Below are positions 1 through 9,627 of a DNA stretch of 64,000 bases, in pieces. The stretch lies in contig USGY01000001.1 in the NCBI GenBank assembly GCA_900554365.1, forward strand, positions 62,001-126,000, read 5' to 3'. Below the pieces are notes generated by a model. That model did no database searches. It was not told where the DNA came from and worked only from the letters and a program-made list of their open reading frames with translations. A program made the position numbers and the translations under genes. This DNA is from an uncultured Clostridium sp. (GTDB lineage Bacteria > Bacillota > Clostridia > TANB77 > CAG-508). How positions within the stretch are numbered: position 1 is the stretch's first letter; each line of letters begins with the position of its first letter.

Positions 1-1450
<1,450 letters not shown>

Positions 1451-1460
1451 GTGGGATAAG

Positions 1461-2018
1461 ATGGAATTAGTATTATATTATATTGTTGAAAGTAGAAATT
1501 TATTAATCTCATTCTTAATACTAACATTTGTACTTGGGATAATTGTATATAGCTTAATAAAAAACTTTAAGCAAAATAAAAAAATGAAAGTAGTTATTTA
1601 TGGATTGTTTTTGAAATTCACTAATGTTGATATTTTGAAATTATCTATAATAGTGGTAAAAACGTTTTTAGTTTTCTATGCTATAATGGTAACGAATGAA
1701 TTAGTAATGTGGTTGTGTATAGCAATGATTACTATTCTTACAAGTATATATATTATTTGCGAATTCAAAAGAGTAATATATGAGGTTATATATACATCAA
1801 TACAAGCATTAGTAATATATTTAATATATTTAATAAACAGTTATATGATGGAAGTTGAATATCTAAATGTAGTAATGGGAGTAAAAGTTTGTTTAATAGT
1901 ATTTGAAGTAATACTTTCAATATATTTGATGTTTAAAAATATAAACATAATATCAGAAGAACGAGTGACAAAAAACTTTAAAAAAGAATCAAAGAAAATA
2001 GCGAAAGGAACGAATTAG
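1461..2018 (+). CDS. Polytopic membrane protein of unknown function in the ATPase cluster
   Basis: The start at 1461 is chosen because AGGTGGG (1449-1455) lies at ideal distance; an upstream in-frame ATG at 1440 has no ribosome site. About 185 residues with roughly five hydrophobic segments (near residues 12-34, 55-78, 80-100, 107-128 and 135-160) and a basic C-terminal tail. I do not recognise the family. It follows the epsilon-like gene by 10 bases and precedes another membrane protein by 3 bases, so the four genes look co-transcribed. Standard atpD-atpC operons do not normally end in such a pair. Confidence 0.6.
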   Translation: MELVLYYIVESRNLLISFLILTFVLGIIVYSLIKNFKQNKKMKVVIYGLFLKFTNVDILKLSIIVVKTFLVFYAIMVTNELVMWLCIAMITILTSIYIICEFKRVIYEVIYTSIQALVIYLIYLINSYMMEVEYLNVVMGVKVCLIVFEVILSIYLMFKNINIISEERVTKNFKKESKKIAKGTN

Positions 2019-2021
2019 ATT

Positions 2022-2792
2022 ATGAAACAACAAACAAAAAGAAAACCTGTAAAAGGAAAAGCAATAAAAAAAGATAAAATTTTAAAAATTGCAATTGTAA
2101 TTGTTGCGATAATGCTTGCTTTAGTAATTTATAAAATATTTGATACATTAGTAATAAATAAAGAACATTATGATTTATCAGGGCAAACATATTACCAATA
2201 TTTTAGTGGAATTGAACAAGAGTATTCTGGAAAGATAGATGTTGAGGAAAAAGATGATGAAACTAAATTAGTTTTAGGAAATGGTCAAGTTGTGTATTTA
2301 GACTCAACTCCAATGTATTATAAAGATATTTTAGGTAAAAGCTTATTACCTAAAGAAATGGAATTAGTAGTACCAGACAGCGGAACATATAAATTAAGCA
2401 AATTTACAAATGTAATAGAAGAAAATAATACAATAAAATTAAAGAAATTAAATAGCAAAAAAACAAAAGACTTAGACAATGGATTTTTATTTGATGGAAA
2501 TGATTTATACTTTTTCTTAGATGATACAACTGTATCAGTTGGTGATAAAGATTATGAGTTACCAGCTTTATCATATGCTATAGTTAATTATAAAACAAAT
2601 GTAGAATTATATAATTATGACACAAATGAATATACAATGATTCAAGATGAAGAATCTTTAAAAAGTGATGTTACAGCAACAAATAAAGCTAAAAATTACA
2701 CAATTAATATGAGTTTAGATTCATTAAAAACAGAAAAAAGCAATCAATTACTTATTACCAATATAAATAATTTAAAAGAATATGATTATTAG
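2022..2792 (+). CDS. Single-pass membrane-anchored extracytoplasmic protein, unknown
   Basis: 256 residues. A very basic N-terminus (about 20 residues rich in Lys) is followed by one strong membrane segment (about residues 21-43) and a soluble domain of about 210 residues expected outside the cell. The soluble part is acidic and Tyr/Asp-rich, with no Cys and no recognisable enzymatic motif. A weak AAAGGAA ribosome site lies upstream. It is the last gene of the ATPase-like cluster and stops just before the valS promoter. Function unknown. Confidence 0.6.
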   Translation: MKQQTKRKPVKGKAIKKDKILKIAIVIVAIMLALVIYKIFDTLVINKEHYDLSGQTYYQYFSGIEQEYSGKIDVEEKDDETKLVLGNGQVVYLDSTPMYYKDILGKSLLPKEMELVVPDSGTYKLSKFTNVIEENNTIKLKKLNSKKTKDLDNGFLFDGNDLYFFLDDTTVSVGDKDYELPALSYAIVNYKTNVELYNYDTNEYTMIQDEESLKSDVTATNKAKNYTINMSLDSLKTEKSNQLLITNINNLKEYDY

Positions 2793-2801
2793 TTAATGTT
2801 A

Positions 2802-2830
2802 TTGACAAATCAACATAAATAATATAAAAT
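2802..2830 (+). promoter_or_regulatory. Promoter of the valS leader
   Basis: TTGACA at 2802-2807 and TAAAAT at 2825-2830 with a 17-base spacer; TATAAA at 2823 is an alternative -10. It lies immediately upstream of the T-box leader, so transcription would start near 2838. Confidence 0.6.
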
Positions 2831-2837
2831 ATAAATA

Positions 2838-3083
2838 TATTTGAAAGGCAAAGAAAAAGAGGAGTATATTTGTAATTGGTTATAGAGAGAAGAAGTCTTA
2901 GGCTGTAAGCTTCTTTAACATAAGCAAATAGAAGGTAGCTTTGGAGCTGATATATAGAAATAGTAGTAAATATATCCGGTTAAGAACCGTTAAAACGTAA
3001 ATGAGATTATTATTAAAATAATAAATTAAGGTGGTACCGTGATTTATTCGCCCTTATGTTTTTATACATAAGGGATTTTTTGT
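2838..3083 (+). promoter_or_regulatory. T-box riboswitch (valyl-tRNA) upstream of valS
   Basis: The leader between 2793 and 3114 holds a T-box. The diagnostic T-box sequence AAGGTGGTACCGTG is at 3028-3041 and an AGAGAGAAG motif lies near 2885. The intrinsic terminator pairs CCCTTATG (3051-3058) with CATAAGGG (3067-3074), followed by a T run. GTA triplets at 2963-2968, inside a GATATA/TATATC-bounded loop, are plausible valine specifiers. Uncharged tRNA-Val would stabilise the antiterminator and allow valS transcription. The specifier assignment is an inference; the T-box itself is clear. Confidence 0.92.
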
Positions 3084-3114
3084 AATTTGCGGTATTATAA
3101 AAGGAGGAATAAAA

Positions 3115-5790
3115 ATGTTAAATGATAAGTACAACCCAAAAGAATTTGAAGATAAATTGTATGAACATTGGGAAAAATCAGGATATTTTAAACCTAGTAT
3201 GGATAAAACAAAAGAAAGTTATTGTATTATGATGCCACCACCAAATGTAACTGGTAAATTACATATGGGACATGCATTAGATGGAACATTACAAGATATA
3301 TTAATTCGTTTTAAAAGAATGCAAGGATATAATACATTATGGTTACCAGGATCAGATCATGCATCAATATCAACTGAGATGAAAGTTGTTCAAAAATTAA
3401 AGGCAGAAGGAAAAACTAAACAAGAAATAGGAAGAGAGAAATTCTTAGAAGAAACTTGGGATTGGACAAGATTATATGGTGGAGAGATTCAAAAACAACA
3501 ACGTAAATTAGGTTGCTCATGTGATTGGGATAGACGTAGATTCACATTAGATAAAGGTTTATCAGATGCTGTTTTAGAAGAATTTATAAATTTATATAAT
3601 GATGGATATATTTATAAAGGAACAAGGATGGTAAATTGGTGCCCTAATTGCAATACTGCAATATCAGATGCAGAAGTTGAATATAAAGAAGAAGCATCAC
3701 ATTTATGGCATTTAAGATATAAAATAAAAGATGAAGATAGATATGTAGAAGTTGCAACAACAAGACCTGAAACAATGCTTGGAGATACTGCAGTTGCAGT
3801 AAATCCTAAAGATAAAAGATATGCTGATATTGTAGGAAAAACTTGTATAGTACCAATTGTAAATAGAGAAATTCCTATAATAGCAGATGAATTTGTAGAA
3901 ACAGAATTTGGAACAGGATGTGTAAAAATTACACCATCACACGATCCAAATGATTATCAAGCAGGAAAAAGACATAATCTAGAATTTATAGAAGTATTTG
4001 ACCAAAAAACTATAATGGGAGATTTAATGCCAGAAGTAAAAGGAATGACTGCAATAGATGCGAGACCAATAATTGTAGAAAAATTAAAACAATTGGGAGC
4101 ATTAGTATCAATTGAAGATTATACACATAATGTTGGAAAATGTGAGAGATGTAAAGCAACAGTAGAACCAAGAATTTCTGAACAATGGTTTGTAAAAATG
4201 CAAGAACTAGTTAAACCAGCAATTGATGCAGTAAAAAATGGTGACATAAAATTTGTACCAAAAAGATATGAAAAAACATATTTTAATTGGTTAGAAAATA
4301 TACAAGATTGGTGTATTTCAAGACAATTATGGTGGGGACATAGAATACCAGCATATTATTGTGATGAATGTGGACATATAAATATAGCCAAAGCAGAACC
4401 AGAAAAATGCGAAAAATGTGGAAGTACTAAATTGCATCAAGATCCAGATACATTAGATACATGGTTTAGTTCAGCATTATGGCCATTTTCAACATTAGGA
4501 TGGCCAAATAAAAATGCAGAAGATTTAAAAACATTTTATCCAACAAATGTATTAGTAACTGGATATGATATAATATTCTTCTGGGTTGCAAGAATGGTAT
4601 TTTCAGGATTATATGCAATGAAAGAAAAACCATTTAGTGATGTGCTAATTCATGGAATTGTACGTGATAGTCAAGGAAGAAAAATGTCAAAAACATTAGG
4701 AAATGGTGTTGACCCAATTGAAGTAATAAATAAATATGGTGCAGATAGCATGAGATTTTCTGTATTATCAGGAACAACTATGGGAAATGATATAAAATAT
4801 ATGCCTGAAAAATTAGAGCAAGCTTCAAATTTTGCAAATAAGATATGGAATGCAGCAAAATTTATAATAATGAATAGACCTGATGAAAAAGAAATTATAA
4901 AATTTGCAAATGAAAATTATGAAGACAAATCATTTAAATCTAATGCTTTAAAAGTAGAGGATAAATGGATAATAAGCAAATTAAATAAATTAATAGATGA
5001 TATAACTAAAAATATAGAAAATTATGATTTAGGTGTAGCATTAGATAATTTATATGGATTTATATGGAATGAATTTTGCGATTGGTATATAGAAATGGTA
5101 AAATCAAGATTATATAGTGAAGATAAATCTGAAAAAATAATAGTTAGTTTCGTACTAGATTATGTATTTAGAACAACTATGAAATTATTACATCCATTTA
5201 TGCCATTTGTAACATCAGAAATTTACGAGAATTTGGTAAAATATGATGATAAGGAATTAATGGTATCTGAATGGCCAAAATCAAGTGAATTATTAAATTA
5301 TGAAAAAGAAGAAAATACAGTAGAAAAAGTAAAACAAATAATTGTTGAAATCAGAAATATAAGAGCTACTAAAAATATTCATCCAAGTAAGAAATCAGAA
5401 TTAATATTTGTTCCAACTAAAGATGTAGAAGAAACAAGTAAACAATTAAAAGAATTAGAGCAAATGCTATTAAAATTAGGATTTGGAAATAAAATAACAA
5501 TAAAAGAAAACAGCAAAAATATCGATAAAAATACAATAAATATAATGGTAGATGGATTAGAAGTTTATATATCATTAGAAGGATTAATTGACATAAAAGA
5601 AGAAATCGAAAGATTATCACAAGAAAAAAATAAAATGCTAAGTGAAATAGCAAGATGCGAAAAAATGTTATCAAATCCTGGTTTTGTAAACAAAGCTCCA
5701 AAAGCTAAAGTTGAAGAGGAACAAAGAAAATTAGAAAATTACAAAGAATTGCTAAACAAAATAGAAACAAAACTAAATGAATATAAATAA
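3115..5790 (+). CDS. valS: Valyl-tRNA synthetase
   Basis: 891 residues, the usual length for bacterial ValRS. It charges tRNA-Val with valine in the cytoplasm. The HIGH-type motif appears as KLHMGHA near residue 47, the editing domain follows, and the KMSKS loop is KMSKTLGN near residue 520. Cys-containing zinc-ribbon-like segments (CPNC; CDECGH with CEKCGS) are present. The C-terminal 70 residues are Lys/Glu-rich and form the coiled coil that contacts tRNA. AAGGAGGAAT precedes the ATG. Expression is expected to respond to valine-tRNA charging through the leader T-box. Confidence 0.97.
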   Translation: MLNDKYNPKEFEDKLYEHWEKSGYFKPSMDKTKESYCIMMPPPNVTGKLHMGHALDGTLQDILIRFKRMQGYNTLWLPGSDHASISTEMKVVQKLKAEGKTKQEIGREKFLEETWDWTRLYGGEIQKQQRKLGCSCDWDRRRFTLDKGLSDAVLEEFINLYNDGYIYKGTRMVNWCPNCNTAISDAEVEYKEEASHLWHLRYKIKDEDRYVEVATTRPETMLGDTAVAVNPKDKRYADIVGKTCIVPIVNREIPIIADEFVETEFGTGCVKITPSHDPNDYQAGKRHNLEFIEVFDQKTIMGDLMPEVKGMTAIDARPIIVEKLKQLGALVSIEDYTHNVGKCERCKATVEPRISEQWFVKMQELVKPAIDAVKNGDIKFVPKRYEKTYFNWLENIQDWCISRQLWWGHRIPAYYCDECGHINIAKAEPEKCEKCGSTKLHQDPDTLDTWFSSALWPFSTLGWPNKNAEDLKTFYPTNVLVTGYDIIFFWVARMVFSGLYAMKEKPFSDVLIHGIVRDSQGRKMSKTLGNGVDPIEVINKYGADSMRFSVLSGTTMGNDIKYMPEKLEQASNFANKIWNAAKFIIMNRPDEKEIIKFANENYEDKSFKSNALKVEDKWIISKLNKLIDDITKNIENYDLGVALDNLYGFIWNEFCDWYIEMVKSRLYSEDKSEKIIVSFVLDYVFRTTMKLLHPFMPFVTSEIYENLVKYDDKELMVSEWPKSSELLNYEKEENTVEKVKQIIVEIRNIRATKNIHPSKKSELIFVPTKDVEETSKQLKELEQMLLKLGFGNKITIKENSKNIDKNTINIMVDGLEVYISLEGLIDIKEEIERLSQEKNKMLSEIARCEKMLSNPGFVNKAPKAKVEEEQRKLENYKELLNKIETKLNEYK

Positions 5791-5801
5791 TAAAATAATG
5801 A

Positions 5802-5832
5802 AAAGAAGGACTAATAGTTCTTCTTTTTTTTA
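5802..5832 (+). terminator. Intrinsic terminator after valS
   Basis: AAGAAGGACT and AGTTCTTCTT can pair across a short loop, followed by a run of T. It separates valS from the sporulation operon. Confidence 0.7.
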
Positions 5833-5842
5833 TAAAAAATAA

Positions 5843-5868
5843 TGTCGAAAACTTCTAAACATACGACA
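5843..5868 (+). promoter_or_regulatory. Two Spo0A-box-like sites upstream of the spoIIA operon
   Basis: TGTCGAA at 5843-5849 is a perfect match to the 0A box TGNCGAA. TACGACA at 5862-5868 is its reverse complement with one mismatch (TGTCGTA). In known endospore formers spoIIA is activated by phosphorylated Spo0A, so the location fits. They lie 21-46 bases upstream of the possible -35 element. Confidence 0.6.
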
Positions 5869-5888
5869 AAACTTCCTAAGTTTTACTC

Positions 5889-5917
5889 TTGGAAAATAAT
5901 GGAATAAATATTATAAT
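5889..5917 (+). promoter_or_regulatory. Possible promoter of spoIIAA
   Basis: TTGGAA (5889-5894) and TATAAT (5912-5917) with a 17-base spacer, a sigma-A-like arrangement. A good sigma-H match was not found; a GAAT core at 5902-5905 exists without a convincing -35. Confidence 0.45.
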
Positions 5918-5956
5918 AAAAACAATTAATGGACAAGCAAAAAAGGAGGGAAAATT

Positions 5957-6271
5957 ATGGATTCAAAATTTTACGATAAAGATAAGCTTCTAGTGTTAAA
6001 AATTACTGATGAAATTGATGACCATAATGTACAAAATATAAGGAGGAAAGCTGATTATGAAATGGAAAGATACATGCCTAAAAGAGTTGTATTTGATTTT
6101 GATAGTGTTACTTTTATGGATAGTGCCGGAATCGGACTAATAATTGGGAGGTATAAATTTGCAAATATGATTGGAGCTAAATTAGAACTTAGTAATTTAA
6201 CCCAAAGTGTAAGAAGAATTTTTGATATGAGTGGTATTTTAAAATTAATACCAACTGTTGATTTATATTAA
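5957..6271 (+). CDS. spoIIAA: Anti-sigma-F factor antagonist SpoIIAA (STAS domain)
   Basis: 104 residues, the full length of a STAS-domain antagonist. The conserved phosphorylation segment DSAGIGLIIGR carries the Ser that SpoIIAB phosphorylates (near residue 57). Dephosphorylated SpoIIAA binds SpoIIAB and frees sigma-F in the forespore. AAAGGAGGGA precedes the ATG. It is the first gene of a spoIIAA-spoIIAB-sigF operon; the dacF gene that leads this operon in Bacillus is not here. Confidence 0.95.
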   Translation: MDSKFYDKDKLLVLKITDEIDDHNVQNIRRKADYEMERYMPKRVVFDFDSVTFMDSAGIGLIIGRYKFANMIGAKLELSNLTQSVRRIFDMSGILKLIPTVDLY

Positions 6272-6323
6272 TAATAGTTTATGGGAACTATAAAAACCCA
6301 AATATATTTTATAAGGAAAGAGT

Positions 6324-6809
6324 ATGTTGAATAATAAAAACATTGATAATGAAATGAAATTAGAATTTGTAAGCAAATCTGCTAATGAAGCATTTGCAAG
6401 ATTATCTGTCGCTGCATTTGCAGCTCAATTAGATCCTACTATTGAAGAATTAGCAGATATAAAAACAGCTGTGTCAGAAGCTGTAACAAATGCAATAATC
6501 CATGGATATGAGAAAAAAACAGGAATAGTAAAAGTCTCATCATGGATAGCTGGAGATACAATTGTTATAGAAATATCAGATAAGGGAAAGGGAATTGAAA
6601 ATATAGAGCAAGCTAAGGAACCTTTGTATACTACAAAACCTAATTTAGAAAGGTCAGGTATGGGTTTTACAATTATGGAAAGTTTTATGGACACAATGGA
6701 AGTAAAATCAGTTGTAGGACTTGGAACCAAAGTTACAATGTCAAAAAAGATAAAGCCAAAAGAAGAAAATGAAGAAGATGACTTTCATATGCTAGCAGAA
6801 GAAGAATAA
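6324..6809 (+). CDS. spoIIAB: Anti-sigma-F factor and serine kinase SpoIIAB
   Basis: 161 residues. It is a GHKL-fold kinase: the N box reads [15 protein letters not shown], the G1 box ISDKGKGI and the G2 box SGMGFTIM. The N-terminus has about nine residues before the usual start; the first ATG is kept because AAGGAAAG (6312-6319) is well placed for it. A short acidic tail ends the protein. It binds sigma-F and ADP/ATP and phosphorylates SpoIIAA. The gene follows spoIIAA by 52 bases and precedes sigF. Confidence 0.95.
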   Translation: MLNNKNIDNEMKLEFVSKSANEAFARLSVAAFAAQLDPTIEELADIKTAVSEAVTNAIIHGYEKKTGIVKVSSWIAGDTIVIEISDKGKGIENIEQAKEPLYTTKPNLERSGMGFTIMESFMDTMEVKSVVGLGTKVTMSKKIKPKEENEEDDFHMLAEEE

Positions 6810-6817
6810 ATCAGAAA

Positions 6818-6843
6818 GGAGTAAATGGCTTAAAAAAGCCATT
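6818..6843 (+). promoter_or_regulatory. Shine-Dalgarno separated from the sigF start by a hairpin
   Basis: GGAG at 6818-6821 is 30 bases from the sigF ATG at 6852, too far for normal initiation. Between them AATGGCT (6824-6830) and AGCCATT (6837-6843) form a perfect 7-bp stem with a 6-base loop. If the stem folds, the effective distance becomes about 10 bases, which is normal. An ATG at 6825 inside the stem opens only a two-codon frame. Confidence 0.55.
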
Positions 6844-6851
6844 GAAAAAAT

Positions 6852-7581
6852 ATGTACGATAATGATAAAGAAAGCATAATAAAAGCTCAATCTGGCGATA
6901 AAATAGAGTTAGAAAAATTAATAAAATATAATAATCGGTCTTATATGGAGCATTGTAAAAAGATTTCAAGGTAGAGGATATGAATTAGATGATTTATACC
7001 AAATTGGAAGTATGGGATTTATAAAGGCAATAAAAAGATTTGACACAAATTTTGATGTAAAACTTTCTACATATGCTGTACCATACATGATAGGTGAAAT
7101 AAAAAGATATATTAGAGATGATGGACCAATAAAAATAAGTAGGAGTATAAAGGAGCTAGGGGTTAAGATAAAAGAACTAAAAAAAGAATATCAAAATAAA
7201 AAAGGAGAAGATATTTCAATATCAGAAATTCAGAAACAATTAAAAGTTTCAAAAGAAGATATAATTTTAGCACTAGAGGCAACACGAAACATAGAGTCTA
7301 TAGAAAGCGATGCATATACTAATAATAAAGATGGGAACAGCATAAGCTTAAAAGAACAAATTGCAAATGATAAAGATGAAGAAGAATTAATAACAAATAA
7401 AATTGTGATAAATGAATTGATAAAAGATTTGGAAAAGAGAGATAAAGAAGTAATTTTACTTAGATTTTTTAAAGAAAAAACGCAATCACAAGTAGCAAAA
7501 ATACTTGGTATAACACAAGTACAAGTCTCAAGAATAGAAAGAAGAATATTAAATAATATGAAAGAAAAATTAATATCATAA
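6852..7581 (+). CDS. sigF: RNA polymerase sigma factor SigF (SpoIIAC), needing a +1 shift at CGG 6936-6938
   Basis: Two frames together encode a complete forespore sigma factor of about 242 residues. The first frame (6852-6935) gives 28 residues ending KLIKYNN, then an in-frame CGG. Staying in frame reaches TAG after 12 more codons. Skipping one base (C6936) and reading GGT gives GLIWSIVKRFQGRGYE, the conserved sigma-70 region 2.1 of SigF, and the frame then runs unbroken to 7581. Region 2 (DDLYQIGSMGFIKAIKRFD), region 3 (IRDDGPIKISRSIKELG) and the region 4 helix-turn-helix (SQVAKILGITQVQVSRIERR) are all intact. Nothing else is damaged, so this does not look like a decaying pseudogene. See the CGG finding for the interpretation. 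Confidence 0.93.
6936..6938 (+). other. Putative +1 frameshift site, CGG in sigF
   Basis: The zero-frame codon after AAT is CGG followed by T. Reading AAT, skipping C, then GGT restores the conserved NNGL segment. One of three in-frame CGG codons in the window, all at frameshift points. Confidence 0.75.
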
Positions 7582-7599
7582 ACAAAGTGAGTGATAAAA

Positions 7600-8616
7600 A
7601 TGAAAAAAACTATTATATATTTTTTTGCTTTTTTAATGATTTTCTTTTTTATTCCAGCATTATTAACCAAAAAAGATGTAAAGACATCAGCAGTACAAAA
7701 TGAGCAGACGCAAACAGAAGTAGTTAATAATACATCAAATACTAATATAGAATATAATTATAATAAATATGGAACAATAAAATTATTACATAAAAAAACA
7801 AATACTGTTGAAGAAGTTGCACTTGATGATTATCTTTGTAATGTTGTTTCAGCAGAAATGCCGGCAGATTATGAAGAAGAAGCACTTAAAGCTCAATCAA
7901 TTGTTGCAAGAACATATACAATATATAAAATAAATAACAAAAAACATGAAAATGCAGATATATGTGATGATTCAAATTGTTGTCAAGCTTGGGTAGATAA
8001 AGAGACTAGATTATCAAGGTGGGATGAAGATAAAAGAGAAAGCAATTGGAATAAAATTCAAAATTGTGTAAAACAAACACAAGGAAAAATAATCACATAT
8101 AACGGAGAACCAATAAATGCATTTTTTCATGCTAATAGTGGTGGAAAAACAGAACTACCAGTAAATGTTTGGGGAGGTACAGGCTTACCATATTTACAAG
8201 TAGTTGAGACAGCTGGAGAAGAAGGGTATAAACAATATGAGTCTAAGGTTGAATTAAGCCAAGATGAACTAATAAATAAATTAAAATCTAAATATGCAGA
8301 TATTAGTATTGATTTTAATAATCCTGATGATTTAAAAGTAGCAGAACATACAGATAGTGGAAGAGTAAAAACAATAAAATTTGGTAATCACTATATTTCG
8401 GGAGTAGAAGCAAGAACTTTGTTAGGATTAAAGTCAACAAATTTTGAAATTGAAAGAGAAAATGATAAAATAAAATTTATTGTAATTGGATATGGACATG
8501 GAGTTGGGATGAGTCAAACAGGTGCTGATGCTATGGCAAAACAAGGAAAAAATTGTGAAGAAATTATAAAACATTTTTATTCTGGTGTAGAAATAAAAGA
8601 AGTAAATGACTTATAA
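7600..8616 (+). CDS. spoIID: Stage II sporulation protein D, peptidoglycan lytic transglycosylase
   Basis: 338 residues. An N-terminal membrane segment (residues about 4-22) is followed by the SpoIID/LytB domain: LDDYLCNVVSAEMP with the catalytic Glu, EEALKAQSIVARTY, NSGGKTE and the C-terminal GYGHGVGMSQTGADAMAKQG. It degrades septal peptidoglycan during engulfment together with SpoIIM and SpoIIP. The ATG at 7600 is preferred over an in-frame GTG at 7591; the ribosome site (AAGTGAG) is weak. The gene follows sigF by 18 bases, so it could be read through from the spoIIA operon as well as from its own promoter. Confidence 0.95.
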   Translation: MKKTIIYFFAFLMIFFFIPALLTKKDVKTSAVQNEQTQTEVVNNTSNTNIEYNYNKYGTIKLLHKKTNTVEEVALDDYLCNVVSAEMPADYEEEALKAQSIVARTYTIYKINNKKHENADICDDSNCCQAWVDKETRLSRWDEDKRESNWNKIQNCVKQTQGKIITYNGEPINAFFHANSGGKTELPVNVWGGTGLPYLQVVETAGEEGYKQYESKVELSQDELINKLKSKYADISIDFNNPDDLKVAEHTDSGRVKTIKFGNHYISGVEARTLLGLKSTNFEIERENDKIKFIVIGYGHGVGMSQTGADAMAKQGKNCEEIIKHFYSGVEIKEVNDL

Positions 8617-8630
8617 AACTAAATATAAAT

Positions 8631-8658
8631 GTATAATCTCCTCAAAATAGGAAATACT
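8631..8658 (+). promoter_or_regulatory. Sigma-F-type promoter of the spoIIQ-like gene
   Basis: GTATA at 8631-8635 and GGAAATACT at 8650-8658 with a 14-base spacer. These match the sigma-F consensus GYATA and GGNNANANT at every defined position; the spacer is at the short end. spoIIQ is a classic sigma-F gene in Bacillus, which fits the gene downstream. Confidence 0.6.
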
Positions 8659-8689
8659 GGTATTAATAAAAAGTTTTAAGGAGGATTAT

Positions 8690-9535
8690 ATGAGAAAAAA
8701 TAGAAGAATGAAAAATGAAAATAAAAAAAATTTACAAGATAAAATTATTATGTATTCAATAATAGGAGTGGCTGCTTTAGCAATTATATTAACAGGATTA
8801 CTTATGTATAGCAAATCTTTAAGTGATAACGTAAAAGATGGTGCCTTAAATTTAGAGGAAATAGCAAAAAATAATGAACAGAATAATGAAAATACAAATA
8901 GCACAAGTGTTAGTACAGAAATAGGAAAATCTGTAGATGATGTAAAAAATGAAACTAATAATGTAAATACAAATGCTAGTACAAATAATTCAGTAAAAAA
9001 TAATAATACAAATACTAATAATACTGCAAAAAAAGAAGAAAAATCAGAAAATACAAATAAAATAAGTGAAAATAAAGAAAAAAATACAACTAATAGTAAA
9101 CCAGAAGTTAAGACAAGTGCTAAACAAGAATTGAATTTTTCTAAACCTGTCGATGGGGATGTTATAAAAGAATTTGCAAAAGATAATCTTTTATATTCTA
9201 ATACATTGCAAGAATGGACAACACATATGGGAATAGATATTAAGGCTGATAAAACTACTGTCGTAAAATCAGCAGAAGCGGGAACAGTAAAATCAATAAA
9301 AAATGATCCAAGATATGGACTTACAATAGTTATTGAACATGAGAATGGATATCAAACAGTATATTCAAATTTATTAAGTACAGAATTTGTTGTAGAAGGT
9401 GAAAAAGTAGAAAAAGGTCAAAGCATTGGAACTGTTGGAAATAGTGCTTCATTTGAAGTAGCAGATGAGCCACATTTACATTTTGAAGTTTTAAAAGACT
9501 CTGCTGAAGTTGATCCAAATATTTATTTAAAATAA
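8690..9535 (+). CDS. spoIIQ: SpoIIQ-like M23 family membrane-anchored endopeptidase
   Basis: 281 residues: a basic N-terminus, one membrane segment (about residues 20-41), an Asn/Thr/Lys-rich linker (about 60-145) and a C-terminal LytM/M23 domain. Both zinc motifs are present: HMGID (HxxxD) and HLHFE (HxH). In contrast to Bacillus SpoIIQ, which lacks one of these, the enzyme should be active, as in Clostridium difficile. In engulfment it pairs with the mother-cell SpoIIIAH. AAGGAGGATT precedes the ATG. Assignment as SpoIIQ rests on the domain plan, position next to spoIID and the sigma-F-like promoter. Confidence 0.8.
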   Translation: MRKNRRMKNENKKNLQDKIIMYSIIGVAALAIILTGLLMYSKSLSDNVKDGALNLEEIAKNNEQNNENTNSTSVSTEIGKSVDDVKNETNNVNTNASTNNSVKNNNTNTNNTAKKEEKSENTNKISENKEKNTTNSKPEVKTSAKQELNFSKPVDGDVIKEFAKDNLLYSNTLQEWTTHMGIDIKADKTTVVKSAEAGTVKSIKNDPRYGLTIVIEHENGYQTVYSNLLSTEFVVEGEKVEKGQSIGTVGNSASFEVADEPHLHFEVLKDSAEVDPNIYLK

Positions 9536-9558
9536 GAAAATAAAAATGTTAAATATGC

Positions 9559-9598
9559 CGAAAACATGTTTGACATTTTTTTGTTTGTATGATATTAT
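9559..9598 (+). promoter_or_regulatory. lexA promoter with overlapping LexA-box-like operator
   Basis: TTGACA (9570-9575) and TATTAT (9593-9598) are 17 bases apart. CGAAAACATGTTTG at 9559-9572 overlaps the -35 and resembles the Firmicute LexA box CGAACATATGTTCG (GAAA-N4-GTTT against GAAC-N4-GTTC). This suggests autorepression. Confidence 0.55.
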
Positions 9599-9627
9599 TT
9601 GAAAAAAAGTTAAATGGAGTGATAAAT

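Noticed and set aside
5895..5912. Sigma-H promoter for spoIIA
   Set aside because: A GAAT-type -10 core is present but no AGGA-type -35 at 11-13 bases; a sigma-A-like pair and 0A boxes fit better.
6825..6833. Two-codon frame ATG GCT TAA upstream of sigF as a leader peptide
   Set aside because: It lies inside the stem that bridges the ribosome site and the real start; the stem explains it better.
6852..7581. sigF as an ordinary decaying pseudogene
   Set aside because: Both halves are fully conserved with no other lesion, the operon and a sigma-F-type target promoter are intact, and two other genes break in the same way at the same codon.
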